DNA of 64,000 bases from Opitutia bacterium (GCA_003569245.1 BGOM01000021.1:1-64000), one strand, 5' to 3'. Counted from the stretch's first letter, positions 19,700-28,221 are shown. Program-made: numbers and translations. The notes: generated by a model not told the origin, from the letters alone.

Positions 19700-21034
19700 A
19701 TGTCCACCCGCTTCGACGATGAGCCGCCCGCGGCCGCGCTGTGGTGGGATAAGTTCGTCAACTTCGCCTGGCGCACGGACTGGACCCAGGTCGTGCTGAT
19801 CCTCGGCCTCAGCGCCTTGGGCGTCCTCGCCATCTGGTCGGCCGGTGAGTTCCGGCAGAGCGGCTTCTGGCGCTCCCAGATCGTCTTCATCGCCATCGGT
19901 TGGGTCGCCTATTGGGTCGTCGCCTCCATCGACTACCGGGAGTTCCTCCGCCACGCCCGGCGCATCTACCTGGCCGGCGTGCTCCTGCTCCTGCCTGTCT
20001 CGGCCTGCGCCTTCCTCAAGACGGACCTGGGCGGCTTCATCCGGAGCATCAACGGCGCGCGGCGCTGGATGGATTTCGGGCCCTTTTCGATCCAGCCGTC
20101 GGAATTCGCGAAGGTCTCGGCGCTCGTCTTCATCGCCGCTTTGCTCGCCCGTTCCCCGATCGGGCCCTTCCGGGCCAGCTGGCGCACCGTCCTCAAGGTC
20201 GGGCTGGCCGCCGCGGCGCCGTTTGTCTTGATTTTTGTGCAGCCCGACCTAGGTTCTGCCCTCATCTACCTGCCGCTGTCATTTCTCCTCCTCTATGTCG
20301 CCGGCCTGACCTACAGGTTCTTCTTGGTGGCGGGGGTGGTTTCCCTCCTGTTGGGGGCTTTGGTGACGGTCGACCTCGTCGAGTATTCCTCGAAAGTCGT
20401 GGCCTACTCCCAGGAGCACAAGGAGGACAAGGATCCGGCCCGGGCCATCCGCGGCAAACACGAGGCGGAGGCCTGGTTCTTCCTGCTCAAGGATTACCAG
20501 CGCGAACGGATCATGTCCTTCGTCGCCCCGCAGGTCATCGACCCCAAGGGCCTCGGCGTCACCTGGAACGTGCGCCAGGCCAACATCGCGGTCGGCCGCG
20601 GCGGCCTGACCGGTCAGGGCGTCGGCAACGGCACCCAGGCCCGCTTCGGCTACCTCCCCGAGGCCGCCGCCCACAACGACTTCCTCTTTTCCGGGATGGC
20701 CGAGGAGATCGGCTTCACCGGTGCCCTCTCGGTGATCGTCGGTTTCGCCCTCCTGTTCTGGCGCGTCGTCCGCACCGCGGCCCGCGCCGCCGATCGTTTC
20801 GGTTCCCTCCTCGCCCTCGGCGCGGCCGCCATCCTCGGCACGCACGTCGTGGTCAACGTGGGGATGAACATCGACCTGATGCCCGTCACCGGGGTCCCCC
20901 TTCCTTTCCTCAGCTACGGAGGGTCTTTCGTGCTCAGCTGCTTCCTGCTCCTTGGATTAGTCCAGAGCGTCCACCGGCATTCGGCCGGCGGCGGCGAAGG
21001 CGGAGGTCCTCCGGCAACCGGCTTAACCGCCTGA
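19700..21034 (+). CDS. rodA: RodA-type peptidoglycan glycosyltransferase
   Basis: A SEDS-family membrane polymerase that extends glycan strands during cell elongation with a class B PBP. The 444-residue protein has about ten membrane spans. Signatures are GARRWMDFGPFSIQPSEFAK, VQPDLGSALIYLPLS, LLKDYQRERIMSFVAPQ and VTGVPLPFLSYGGSFVLSC. The QRERI...QANIAVGRGGLTGQG stretch is closer to RodA than FtsW. The start is the ATG before STRFDDEPP; the longer track ORF reads back through the rny promoter region. It is followed four bases later by the RNase E/G gene, an unusual pairing that suggests one transcript. Confidence 0.88.
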   Translation: MSTRFDDEPPAAALWWDKFVNFAWRTDWTQVVLILGLSALGVLAIWSAGEFRQSGFWRSQIVFIAIGWVAYWVVASIDYREFLRHARRIYLAGVLLLLPVSACAFLKTDLGGFIRSINGARRWMDFGPFSIQPSEFAKVSALVFIAALLARSPIGPFRASWRTVLKVGLAAAAPFVLIFVQPDLGSALIYLPLSFLLLYVAGLTYRFFLVAGVVSLLLGALVTVDLVEYSSKVVAYSQEHKEDKDPARAIRGKHEAEAWFFLLKDYQRERIMSFVAPQVIDPKGLGVTWNVRQANIAVGRGGLTGQGVGNGTQARFGYLPEAAAHNDFLFSGMAEEIGFTGALSVIVGFALLFWRVVRTAARAADRFGSLLALGAAAILGTHVVVNVGMNIDLMPVTGVPLPFLSYGGSFVLSCFLLLGLVQSVHRHSAGGGEGGGPPATGLTA

Positions 21035-21038
21035 CCCG

Positions 21039-22760
21039 ATGCCCGACCACACCGAACCCGAAGACATCCACGAAGACATCCCGGAGGGCGGCGACGCCCC
21101 GAACGCCCTCATCGACCAGCGCAAGCTGGCGGAGGAGGCCGCGCGCCGGCGCAAGGAGCTCCCGCTGCTCCAGCGGATCGTCAAGCACTTCTCCAAGGAC
21201 CGCGCCGTGTACCGCGAGCTCGTCATCAACGCCGAGACGCTCGAGAAGCGCGTCGCGCTCCTGACCAACGGCGTCCTCGACAAGTTCGAGATCGAGCACC
21301 GCGGCGAGAACCGCATGGTCGGCGCGATCTTCAAGGGCCGCGTCCAGAACCTCGAGTCCGGCCTCAAGGCCGCCTTCGTCGACATCGGCCAGCCGAAGAA
21401 CGCCTTCCTGCACTACTGGGACATGTTGCCCGCGGCCAACGACTCGCAGGTCGAGTTCATCCGCGACAACGAGTCCGCCGAGCAGAAGCAGCGCAAGGCC
21501 CGCTACCAGGCCAAGGACATCCCGCAGCTCTTCCCCGCCGGTTCCGACATCGTCATCCAGGTCGTCAAGGACCAGATCGGCACCAAGGGCCCCCGCTCCA
21601 CCACCAACATCGCGCTGCCGGGCCGCTACCTCGTCCTGATGCCGTTCAGCGGCGCGTGCGGCGTCTCCCGCAAGATCGAGGCCGACGCCGAGCGCGACCG
21701 GCTCAAGGACATCCTCCGTTCCCTGACCATCCCCGAGGGCATGGGCGTCATCATCCGCACCGCCGGCGAGGGCAAGCAGGCCCGCTGGTTCGTCCGCGAC
21801 CTGCACATGCTGCTGAAGCGCTGGCAGGCCATCGTCGAGAAGATCAACGCCCCGGACCGCAAGCCCGTCCTCCTCTACCAGGAGCCCGGGCTCATCGAGC
21901 GCACCGTGCGCGACTTCCTCACCGAGGAGGTCGATCGCATCCTCGTCGACAACCCCGAGGACTTCAAGCTGGTGCAGGACCTCGTCGGCGAGGTCTCGCC
22001 CCGCTCCCGTTCCCGCGTCGAGCTCTACCAGGACCCGATCCCGGTCTTCGAGCGCTACAACATCGAGCGCCAGATCGAGCAGCTCTTCCAGCGCCGCGTC
22101 CCGCTCCCGAGCGGCGGCGAGATCGTCATCGACGAGACCGAGGCCCTCACGGCCATCGACGTCAACACCGGCTCCCACCGCGGCAAGGAGGGCAAGGACG
22201 GCAGCTTCATCACCCAGGCCAACCTCGAGGCCGTGGTCGAGGCGGCCCGCCAGATCCAGCTCCGCAACCTCGGCGGCCTCATCATGATCGACACGATCGA
22301 CATGAAGAACCCGAAGGACCGCAAGAAGGTCTACGACGCCCTCCGCGAGGCGATGGAAGGAGACCGGGCCAAGCACCAGATCCTGCCCATCTCCCAGCTC
22401 GGCGTCCTGCAGATGACGCGCCAGCGCCACACCGAGTCCAACACGACCTCGATGTACACCGCCTGCCCGCATTGCCAGGGCCGCGGCATCGTCAAGAATC
22501 CCCGGACCGTCTCGGTCGAGATCCAGCGCAAGCTCCTCAGCGTCATCCGCCGCCTCCGCGAGCAGCATGGCCCCGATAAGGAGCTCGAGATCAACATCCT
22601 CCTGCACCCGATCAACCTCGAGCGCATCGTCACCGAGGACCGCGAGTACTTCCGGGACCTCATGAAGTCCTGCAAGGTCCGCATCGGCACCAAGCCGGAC
22701 CCGACCTACAGCATCGAGGCGTTCAAGCTCTTCGACGGCGCCGGTCGCGAGCTGCGCTGA
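21039..22760 (+). CDS. rng: Ribonuclease E/G family protein
   Basis: A 573-residue endoribonuclease of the RNase E/G catalytic type, acting on 5'-monophosphorylated RNA in rRNA and tRNA processing and mRNA decay. After a ~50-residue charged extension come the S1 domain (GAIFKGRVQNLESGLKAAFV, FLHYWDML) and the 5' sensor region. The DNase I-like catalytic segment has DETEALTAIDVNTGSHRGKE and GLIMIDTIDMKN, the two metal aspartates. The zinc-link is TACPHCQGRGIVKNP. It lacks the long disordered scaffold tail of enterobacterial RNase E, so it is nearer RNase G in layout. The genome also has RNase Y nearby, so both decay-initiating types are present. Confidence 0.93.
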   Translation: MPDHTEPEDIHEDIPEGGDAPNALIDQRKLAEEAARRRKELPLLQRIVKHFSKDRAVYRELVINAETLEKRVALLTNGVLDKFEIEHRGENRMVGAIFKGRVQNLESGLKAAFVDIGQPKNAFLHYWDMLPAANDSQVEFIRDNESAEQKQRKARYQAKDIPQLFPAGSDIVIQVVKDQIGTKGPRSTTNIALPGRYLVLMPFSGACGVSRKIEADAERDRLKDILRSLTIPEGMGVIIRTAGEGKQARWFVRDLHMLLKRWQAIVEKINAPDRKPVLLYQEPGLIERTVRDFLTEEVDRILVDNPEDFKLVQDLVGEVSPRSRSRVELYQDPIPVFERYNIERQIEQLFQRRVPLPSGGEIVIDETEALTAIDVNTGSHRGKEGKDGSFITQANLEAVVEAARQIQLRNLGGLIMIDTIDMKNPKDRKKVYDALREAMEGDRAKHQILPISQLGVLQMTRQRHTESNTTSMYTACPHCQGRGIVKNPRTVSVEIQRKLLSVIRRLREQHGPDKELEINILLHPINLERIVTEDREYFRDLMKSCKVRIGTKPDPTYSIEAFKLFDGAGRELR

Positions 22761-22784
22761 GCGTCCGTCCGTCGGTCGGAACCG

Positions 22785-22817
22785 GGCCTCCCGCCGTCGC
22801 CGGCGGGAGGCCTTTTT
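22785..22817 (+). terminator. Terminator after rng
   Basis: GGCCTCCCGCC, six-base loop, GGCGGGAGGCC and TTTTT: an 11-bp perfect stem between convergent rng and the ATPase gene. Confidence 0.9.
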
Positions 22818-22824
22818 GCCGCCG

Positions 22825-24750
22825 TCAGGCGGCGCGGCGCGGGCGATGGGCCAGCAGGCGGAGGCCGTTGAGGCAGACGAGGACGGTGCTGCCCTCGTGG
22901 ACGCCCACGCCCAGCGAAAGCGGCACGCCGGGGCGGAAGACCACGTAGGCGGCCATGCCGAGGGCGGCGCCGATCGAGATCAGGATGTTGACGCGGATCG
23001 CCCGGCGGGCGGCCCGGCTGAGTTCGATCGCGTCGACCAGCCGTTCGATGCGGTCGTCGGCGAGGACCACGTCGCTGGATTCGAGCGCCGCGTCGCTCCC
23101 GCGTCCGCCCATGCCGATGGCGACGTCGGCCGCGGCGAGTCCCGGGGCGTCGTTGACCCCGTCGCCGACCATCGCCACGACCCGGCCCTCGGCCGAGAGG
23201 CGCCGGATCGCGGCCATCTTGGCGTCGGGCGTGAGGGCGGCGCCGTAAGACTGGACGCCGACCTGCCGGGCGGCCACCGCGGCGGCCTCCTCGCGGTCCC
23301 CCGTCAGCATCACCGTGCGGATCTGGCGGGCGTGCAGGGCGGCGAGGGTGGGGGCGCTGCCCGGGCGGATCTCGTCCACCAAGGTCGCGCGCACGGTGAC
23401 GGCTCCGTCGGAGGCCCAGACTTCGCTGACGATGGCGCCGGCCGGCACCGCGGCGCCGGGGATCTCCCGCGCGCCGGTGAATTCGCGCGTACCGACGCTC
23501 CAGCGGGCGCCGTCGAGGGAGCCGGATACCCCCTGGCCGGGGGAGTTGGACAAGCCTTGGACCTCCTGCTGGAGCGCGCCTTCGGCCCGGCAGGCCGCGA
23601 CGACGCCCGCGGCGAACGGGTGCGTGGTGCCGGCTTCGAGCGAAAGTAACGCGGAGAGCGCCCGCCGCCGGTCGGCCGAGGCCGGGAGGACTTCCAGGGC
23701 GGCGACCACGGGAGTGCCGGCCGTCAGCGTGCCCGTCTTGTCGAAGCAGACGCAATCGACGTCGGCCAGCCGTTCCACAGCGGCGCCGCCGCGGAAGAGG
23801 ATGCCTTGCCGGGCGCCGGCGGCGATGGCCGCCAGCACCGCCGAAGGCACGGAGAGCACCAAGGCGCAGGGACTCAGGACGACCAACAGCGTCATCGCCC
23901 GATAAAGCGCCGAGTTCGCGGGGTCGCCGGCATCGCGGAAGGGGTGTCCGGTGAGCAGGAGGGTGACGAGGAAGAGGGCGGAGGCCGAGAGCGTGAAGAT
24001 CGCGTAGGCGTCGCCCCAGCGGTCGATCGCCCGTTGGGCGGGGGCTTTGCTCTCCTGCGCCTCGCGGATGAGCTTCACGATGCGGCGCAGGGCGCTGTCC
24101 TGTTCGGCCCGGGTCACCTGTACCACCAGGCGGCCCCAATCGTTGAGGGTGCCGCCCGCCACCGGGTCGCCGCGGCGTTTGGCGGCCGGCTTGGCCTCCC
24201 CGGTGAGGGTGGATTCATCGACCGCGCTCTCGCCTTCGCGCACCACACCGTCGGCGGGCACCAGCTCACCCGGCAGGATCGCGATGAGGTCGCCGGGGAC
24301 GAGCGCAGCCACCGCCACCTCCGTCTCCGTGCCGTCCGGGCCGAGCCGGCGGGCCTGCTTCGGGGAGCGGTCGAGCAGGGCGTCGATGGCGCCGCGGGTC
24401 CGGTCCATCGCGTAGTGCTCGATCGCCCCCGCGGTCGAGAACAGGAAGAGGAGGAGCACGCCCTCGAGCGGCTGCCCCACGATCCACGCCCCCGCGGCGG
24501 CCAGGAGCATGAGCAGGTGGACGTCGATCCGCCGGTGCCAGCGCAGCGCGTGCCAGCCTTCGCCGGCGGCCTCCCAGGCGCCCGCGCCGCTGGCGGCCGC
24601 GGCCAGCGCCCAGCGCAGCCAGGCGGGCCCGGCCGACAGCTCGGTCGCGAGCGCGCCGAGCCCGAGCAGGCCGCACGCGCCCGCGAGCGCGGCGAGCGTC
24701 CGCCATTCCCCCGCGTGGTCGTGGCCATGGTGGTGAGGGTGTCCGCTCAT
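22825..24750 (-). CDS. P1B-type heavy-metal exporting ATPase (P1B-4-like)
   Basis: A 641-residue membrane pump coupling ATP hydrolysis to metal export. The phosphorylation site is CFDKTGTLTAG, the actuator TGE sits in ESTLTGEAKP, and the hinge is AMVGDGVNDAPGLAAADVAI. The membrane metal site reads LSPCALVLSVP (SPC rather than CPC), and the last span has VHEGSTVLVCLNGLRLL. SPC together with a HEGxT helix marks the P1B-4 group, whose members move cobalt, zinc or iron(II). There is no N-terminal HMA domain, only a His-rich start, GHPHHHGHDH. Start at the ATG before SGHPHHH. It is divergent from a ribbon-helix-helix gene that could regulate it, which is inference only. Confidence 0.92.
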   Translation of the reverse strand: MSGHPHHHGHDHAGEWRTLAALAGACGLLGLGALATELSAGPAWLRWALAAAASGAGAWEAAGEGWHALRWHRRIDVHLLMLLAAAGAWIVGQPLEGVLLLFLFSTAGAIEHYAMDRTRGAIDALLDRSPKQARRLGPDGTETEVAVAALVPGDLIAILPGELVPADGVVREGESAVDESTLTGEAKPAAKRRGDPVAGGTLNDWGRLVVQVTRAEQDSALRRIVKLIREAQESKAPAQRAIDRWGDAYAIFTLSASALFLVTLLLTGHPFRDAGDPANSALYRAMTLLVVLSPCALVLSVPSAVLAAIAAGARQGILFRGGAAVERLADVDCVCFDKTGTLTAGTPVVAALEVLPASADRRRALSALLSLEAGTTHPFAAGVVAACRAEGALQQEVQGLSNSPGQGVSGSLDGARWSVGTREFTGAREIPGAAVPAGAIVSEVWASDGAVTVRATLVDEIRPGSAPTLAALHARQIRTVMLTGDREEAAAVAARQVGVQSYGAALTPDAKMAAIRRLSAEGRVVAMVGDGVNDAPGLAAADVAIGMGGRGSDAALESSDVVLADDRIERLVDAIELSRAARRAIRVNILISIGAALGMAAYVVFRPGVPLSLGVGVHEGSTVLVCLNGLRLLAHRPRRAA

Positions 24751-24887
24751 GCGACGCAGGCTGTCGTCGCGTCGACGGACGGTCAATCTCGCGGTCGCGT
24801 CGCGCGCGTCGTCGCGTATCGAATTCATGTTTACGAAAAGCGCGTCGCGACGCCGAAAAAACTTTCGCGCGTTAACTGAAAATTCCT

Positions 24888-24910
24888 CTTGCGCAAGCGA
24901 GAGTTATACT
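24888..24910 (+). promoter_or_regulatory. Candidate promoter/operator of tandem-RHH gene
   Basis: The palindrome CTTGCGCAAG lies just upstream of TATACT, a good -10. No clear -35 is seen, so activation or autoregulation is possible. The 189-base divergent region also holds CGTCGCGACG and several CGTCGCG copies. Confidence 0.35.
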
Positions 24911-24939
24911 TATCAATCTCACCAAGAGTTAACCGCAAC

Positions 24940-25335
24940 GTGACGAACCGAACCGAAACCCCGAGCGAAAGTCTCATCACCGTGTCGCTTCCCCCGAAGC
25001 TTCACGCCGAGGCGGTCGCCTTTCAGCATCGGTCCGGTTTCGCCACGCTGAGCGAAGTCATCCGGCACGCGCTGGATCGCTTCGCCGACTCCCGCCCGGC
25101 GCTCGAGCCTTCTCGTTCCCGCCAAGTTTCTTTCCGCGTACCGTCGGAGCTCCGCACTCGCATCACCCGTCAGGCGCGTCAGGCGCAGGTGAGCGTGGGG
25201 CGCATCGTCAGGGTGGCGCTTCAGGCGCTGCCCTCTAACCCAACAACGATCCAAAAAAAGGAAAAAACTATGGCTAAAAAGAAGGCCGCCGCTAAGAAGG
25301 CGACCAAGAAGGCCACCAAGTCCAAGAAGAAGTAA
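24940..25335 (+). CDS. Tandem ribbon-helix-helix protein with lysine-rich tail
   Basis: The 131-residue product, from the GTG that follows the -10, holds two ribbon-helix-helix units. The first is LITVSLPPKLHAEAVAFQ with TLSEVIRHALDRF at ~12-50; the second is QVSFRVPSELRTRITRQA with SVGRIVRVALQAL at ~56-97. The last ~30 residues are almost all K, A and T (KKKAAAKKATKKATKSKKK), like bacterial H1-type histone tails. RHH proteins bind DNA as dimers of one unit; two units in one chain could fold as a single-chain dimer. Function is unknown: a regulator or a nucleoid protein both fit. A TTG at 24889 in the same frame is less likely because it overlaps the promoter. Confidence 0.75.
   Translation: MTNRTETPSESLITVSLPPKLHAEAVAFQHRSGFATLSEVIRHALDRFADSRPALEPSRSRQVSFRVPSELRTRITRQARQAQVSVGRIVRVALQALPSNPTTIQKKEKTMAKKKAAAKKATKKATKSKKK
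25270..25335 (+). CDS. Nested lysine-rich 21-residue ORF (in-frame internal start)
   Basis: Within the tandem-RHH gene, in the same frame, an ATG is preceded by AAAGGA eight bases upstream. That is one of the few clear Shine-Dalgarno matches in the window. From it, MAKKKAAAKKATKKATKSKKK would be made as a separate tail peptide. The surrounding DNA turns A-rich (CCAAAAAAAGGAAAAAACT), unlike the GC-rich flank. Whether it is translated independently is not known. Confidence 0.4.
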   Translation: MAKKKAAAKKATKKATKSKKK

Positions 25336-25393
25336 TTCTTCTGAGACTGTTCCGTCCTTCGGGATGGATGGCGCCGGTATCCCCGGTTTACAC

Positions 25394-25425
25394 AAGGACC
25401 CTCGCAAGGGGGTCCTTTTCTTTTT
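25394..25425 (+). terminator. Terminator after tandem-RHH gene
   Basis: AAGGACCC, 8-base loop, GGGTCCTT, then TTCTTTTT. Confidence 0.85.
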
Positions 25426-25493
25426 CCGGGCGGCCCGACCCGATATAGGCTTGAAAGGGTGGGGCGGGGCGGGGTTTGTTATCGGCCTCGACC

Positions 25494-26756
25494 ATGAGCA
25501 CCCCCATCCCCGCCGGCGCCGGCAAAATCACCATTTCCAACGGCAAGCTGACCGTCCCCGACCGCCCCATCATCCCCTTCATCGAGGGTGACGGCACCGG
25601 TCCGGACATCTGGCGCGCCTCGGTGCGCGTCCTGGACGCCGCCGTGGCCAAGGCCTACGCCGGCAAGCGCCAGATCCAGTGGCTCGAGGTCCTGGCCGGC
25701 GAGAAGGCCTTCAACCGGACGCAGAACTGGCTGCCCGAGGAGACCCTCACCGCCTTCCGTGACTACCTCGTCGGCATCAAAGGTCCGCTGACCACCCCGA
25801 CCGGCGGCGGTATCCGCTCCCTCAACGTCGCCCTGCGCCAGCAGCTCGACCTCTACGTCTGCCTCCGCCCCGTGCAGTGGTTCACCGGCGTGCCTTCCCC
25901 GGTCAAGAACCCGGGCAAGGTCGACATGGTGATCTTCCGCGAGAACACCGAGGACATCTACGCCGGCATCGATTTCGAGGCCGGTTCGGAGGTCGCCCTC
26001 AAGACCCTGGAGTTCATCAAGACGAATTTCCCGAAGGAGTTTAAGAAGATCCGTTTCGGCGCCGAGCAGCCCGCCACGGTCGGCATCGGCATCAAGCCGG
26101 TCTCCCGCCCCGGCTCCGAGCGGCTCATCCGCTCGGCGATCCAGTACGCCATCACCAACAAGCGCAAGTCGCTGACCCTCGTCCATAAGGGCAATATCAT
26201 GAAGTACACCGAAGGCGCCTTCATGAAGTGGGGCTACGACCTCGCCAAGAGCGAGTTCGGCGCGGTCGAGATCGACGGCGGCCCCTGGTGCAAGATCCCC
26301 GAAGGCAAGCCCGGCGCCGGCCTCGTCATCAAGGACGCCATCGCCGACATCACCCTCCAGCAGGTGCTCACGCGCCCGACCGACTTCGACGTCATCGCCA
26401 CGCTGAACCTGAACGGCGACTACCTCTCCGACGCCCTCGCGGCGCAGGTCGGCGGCATCGGCATCGCCCCGGGCGGCAACATCAACTACCTGACCGGCCA
26501 CGCGATCTTCGAGGCCACCCACGGCACCGCGCCGAAGTACGCCAACAAGGACGTCGTCAACCCGGGTTCCGTCGTTCTTTCCGGCGAGATGATGCTCCGC
26601 TACCTGGGCTGGACCGAAGCGGCCGACCTCGTGCTCAAGGGCCTGAACGGCGCCATCGGCGGCGGCCGCGTCACCTACGACTTCGCCCGCCAGATGCAGG
26701 GCGCCACGGAGATCAAGTGCTCCGAGTTCGGCGACGCGATCATCGCGTCGATGTAA
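25494..26756 (+). CDS. icd: Isocitrate dehydrogenase, NADP-type
   Basis: Icd oxidatively decarboxylates isocitrate to 2-oxoglutarate in the TCA cycle. The 420-residue protein shows [20 protein letters not shown] and [20 protein letters not shown], the latter with the substrate serine and asparagine. [40 protein letters not shown] and the NADP loop [20 protein letters not shown] follow. It resembles the E. coli type I enzyme in length and motifs. Start at the ATG before STPIPAG; the track's earlier start is a TTG. It is monocistronic, with terminators on both sides. Confidence 0.96.
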   Translation: MSTPIPAGAGKITISNGKLTVPDRPIIPFIEGDGTGPDIWRASVRVLDAAVAKAYAGKRQIQWLEVLAGEKAFNRTQNWLPEETLTAFRDYLVGIKGPLTTPTGGGIRSLNVALRQQLDLYVCLRPVQWFTGVPSPVKNPGKVDMVIFRENTEDIYAGIDFEAGSEVALKTLEFIKTNFPKEFKKIRFGAEQPATVGIGIKPVSRPGSERLIRSAIQYAITNKRKSLTLVHKGNIMKYTEGAFMKWGYDLAKSEFGAVEIDGGPWCKIPEGKPGAGLVIKDAIADITLQQVLTRPTDFDVIATLNLNGDYLSDALAAQVGGIGIAPGGNINYLTGHAIFEATHGTAPKYANKDVVNPGSVVLSGEMMLRYLGWTEAADLVLKGLNGAIGGGRVTYDFARQMQGATEIKCSEFGDAIIASM

Positions 26757-26776
26757 GCCTGCCCCGGGTTTTTCCG

Positions 26777-26820
26777 GCCGATGGCGGGTCCGCTTGGGAC
26801 TTGCCATCGGCTCTTTTTTT
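26777..26820 (+). terminator. Terminator after icd
   Basis: GCCGATGGC, 17-base loop, GCCATCGGC, then TCTTTTTTT. Confidence 0.85.
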
Positions 26821-26849
26821 GGCAGAAATCGCCACCTACCCAATCCACC

Positions 26850-27626
26850 ATGAAGCACACCCTGTCCGCCCTCGCCCTCGCCAGCCTTACCGCCGGCGCC
26901 TTCGCCCAGTCCGCCCCGGCTCCCGTCGCGGCCACCGCCTCCGACCTCGCGGTCCGCGGCGGTATCTCCTGGTCCGGCAAGAACGTCTTCCGCGGCAAGG
27001 CCCGCTCCAGCACGGACGGCCTGATCCAGTCCGACATCACCGCCGAGTACAACATCCCGGGTTTCTCCGGCGTCTCCGCCTACCTCAGCTTCTTCAACGC
27101 CGATAACTTCGAGCGCGTCTACGTGCTCGGTGCGCGCACCGACGACGCCCTGGGTCGCCTCGACGTCGGCATCCAGCGCTCCGCCGGTGTCGGCGCCGCC
27201 CGCACGACCCTCGCCGCCAGCGGTTACAGCCTTCTCGCCTCCAACCGTGAGTTCTACGTCGGTCAGTCCTTCAAGTCCCTGCCGTTCGCCCCGGTCGCGA
27301 CTATCTACTACAGCGCCGACCTCGAGGAGCTGACCGTCGATCTCGCCGCCGCCAAGACCTTCAAGGGCGCCGAACTCGGCCTCCCGGGCTTCGACGTGGT
27401 GATCAAGGCCAATCTCGGCCTCTCTGACGCCAACGATGCCAACGGCAACGGTGGTAACGCCAAGAACGCCTACACCTACCTCGGCGCCTCCGTCGACGTC
27501 ACCCGCGCCGTCGGCCAGGGTGCCGTGGTCGGGGCCGGCCTGAACTACGCCTACAACACGGACGGCCAGGCCGCCGTGAAGGGCTCGGCGGCCTTCCTCA
27601 AGGTCTTCGCCAACTTCAAGTTCTAA
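26850..27626 (+). CDS. Predicted outer-membrane beta-barrel protein (TorF/gcw_chp type)
   Basis: The 258-residue protein has a signal peptide (MKHTLSALALASLTAGAFAQ). A mature part of alternating strands follows: DLAVRGGISWSGKNVFRGKA, YNIPGFSGVSAYLSFFNA, AAVKGSAAFLKVFANFKF. It ends in phenylalanine, as outer-membrane barrels do. The layout, with a strand pair at the start carrying WSGKNVFRGKAR, resembles the gcw_chp barrel family of unknown role. Its size fits 10-12 strands. The ATG was chosen because it directly precedes the signal peptide. It is flanked by terminators, so it is expressed alone. Confidence 0.75.
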   Translation: MKHTLSALALASLTAGAFAQSAPAPVAATASDLAVRGGISWSGKNVFRGKARSSTDGLIQSDITAEYNIPGFSGVSAYLSFFNADNFERVYVLGARTDDALGRLDVGIQRSAGVGAARTTLAASGYSLLASNREFYVGQSFKSLPFAPVATIYYSADLEELTVDLAAAKTFKGAELGLPGFDVVIKANLGLSDANDANGNGGNAKNAYTYLGASVDVTRAVGQGAVVGAGLNYAYNTDGQAAVKGSAAFLKVFANFKF

Positions 27627-27650
27627 GCCCCCGCCCCCAAGGCGACTCCC

Positions 27651-27686
27651 GGGAGGCGCGGTTTCGGCCGCGCCTCCCTTGTTTTT
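27651..27686 (+). terminator. Terminator after beta-barrel gene
   Basis: GGGAGGCGCGG, short loop, CCGCGCCTCCC, then TTGTTTTT: an 11-bp perfect stem. Confidence 0.88.
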
Positions 27687-27727
27687 GGGTATTTTTGACC
27701 TTCCCCTGCCGGGGGAGCATTCGGGTA

Positions 27728-27756
27728 TTGACGGAGGGGGGTGCTTTCTCATGTTC
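27728..27756 (+). promoter_or_regulatory. Candidate promoter of rplM-rpsI
   Basis: TTGACG is followed after 17 bases by ATGTTC, a poor -10. The implied transcript start leaves a leader of only about 10 bases before the rplM ATG. Confidence 0.3.
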
Positions 27757-27771
27757 CCGCTTTCCCTCTTT

Positions 27772-28203
27772 ATGAAGACCACGCTAGCCAAGAACGTGCA
27801 GCTCAAGGACAAGACCTGGTACGTCGTCGACGCCAAGGACCAGGTCCTGGGCCGTCTCGCTGTCAAGATCGCCAACATCCTCCGCGGTCGCCACAAGCCC
27901 ACCTACACCCCCCACGTCGACACCGGTGACTACGTCATCGTGATCAACGCCGACAAGGTCCGCCTCACCGGCGCCAAGGAGCAGGACAAGACCTACATGT
28001 TCTACACCGGCTGGGTGGGCACCGCCTACCGCCGCACGGCCGCCGCGATGCGCGCCAAGCGCCCCGAGTTCCTCGTGACCCATGCCGTCAAGGGCATGCT
28101 CCCGAAGAACCGCCTCGCCAACGACATGCTCACCAAGCTCCGCGTCTACGCCGGCGAGCAGCATGAGCACGCCGCCGCCAACCCGGTTCCTTTCAAGGGC
28201 TAA
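27772..28203 (+). CDS. rplM: 50S ribosomal protein L13
   Basis: An early-assembling large-subunit protein that binds 23S rRNA. The 143-residue product reads KTWYVVDAKDQVLGRLAVKI, RGRHKPTYTPHVDTGDYVIV and AVKGMLPKNRLANDMLTKLR, all family signatures, and has the usual length. The ATG before KTTLAKN is chosen; the track's longer ORF begins inside the previous terminator. It is followed 18 bases later by rpsI, the standard bacterial L13-S9 pair. Confidence 0.98.
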   Translation: MKTTLAKNVQLKDKTWYVVDAKDQVLGRLAVKIANILRGRHKPTYTPHVDTGDYVIVINADKVRLTGAKEQDKTYMFYTGWVGTAYRRTAAAMRAKRPEFLVTHAVKGMLPKNRLANDMLTKLRVYAGEQHEHAAANPVPFKG

Positions 28204-28221
28204 TCCCCGACCTTACTGTCA

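Noticed and set aside
25479-27902. 807-residue minus-strand ORF opposite icd and the beta-barrel gene
   Set aside because: It crosses two strong terminators, a signal peptide gene and intergenic DNA on the other strand; composition is that of a shadow.
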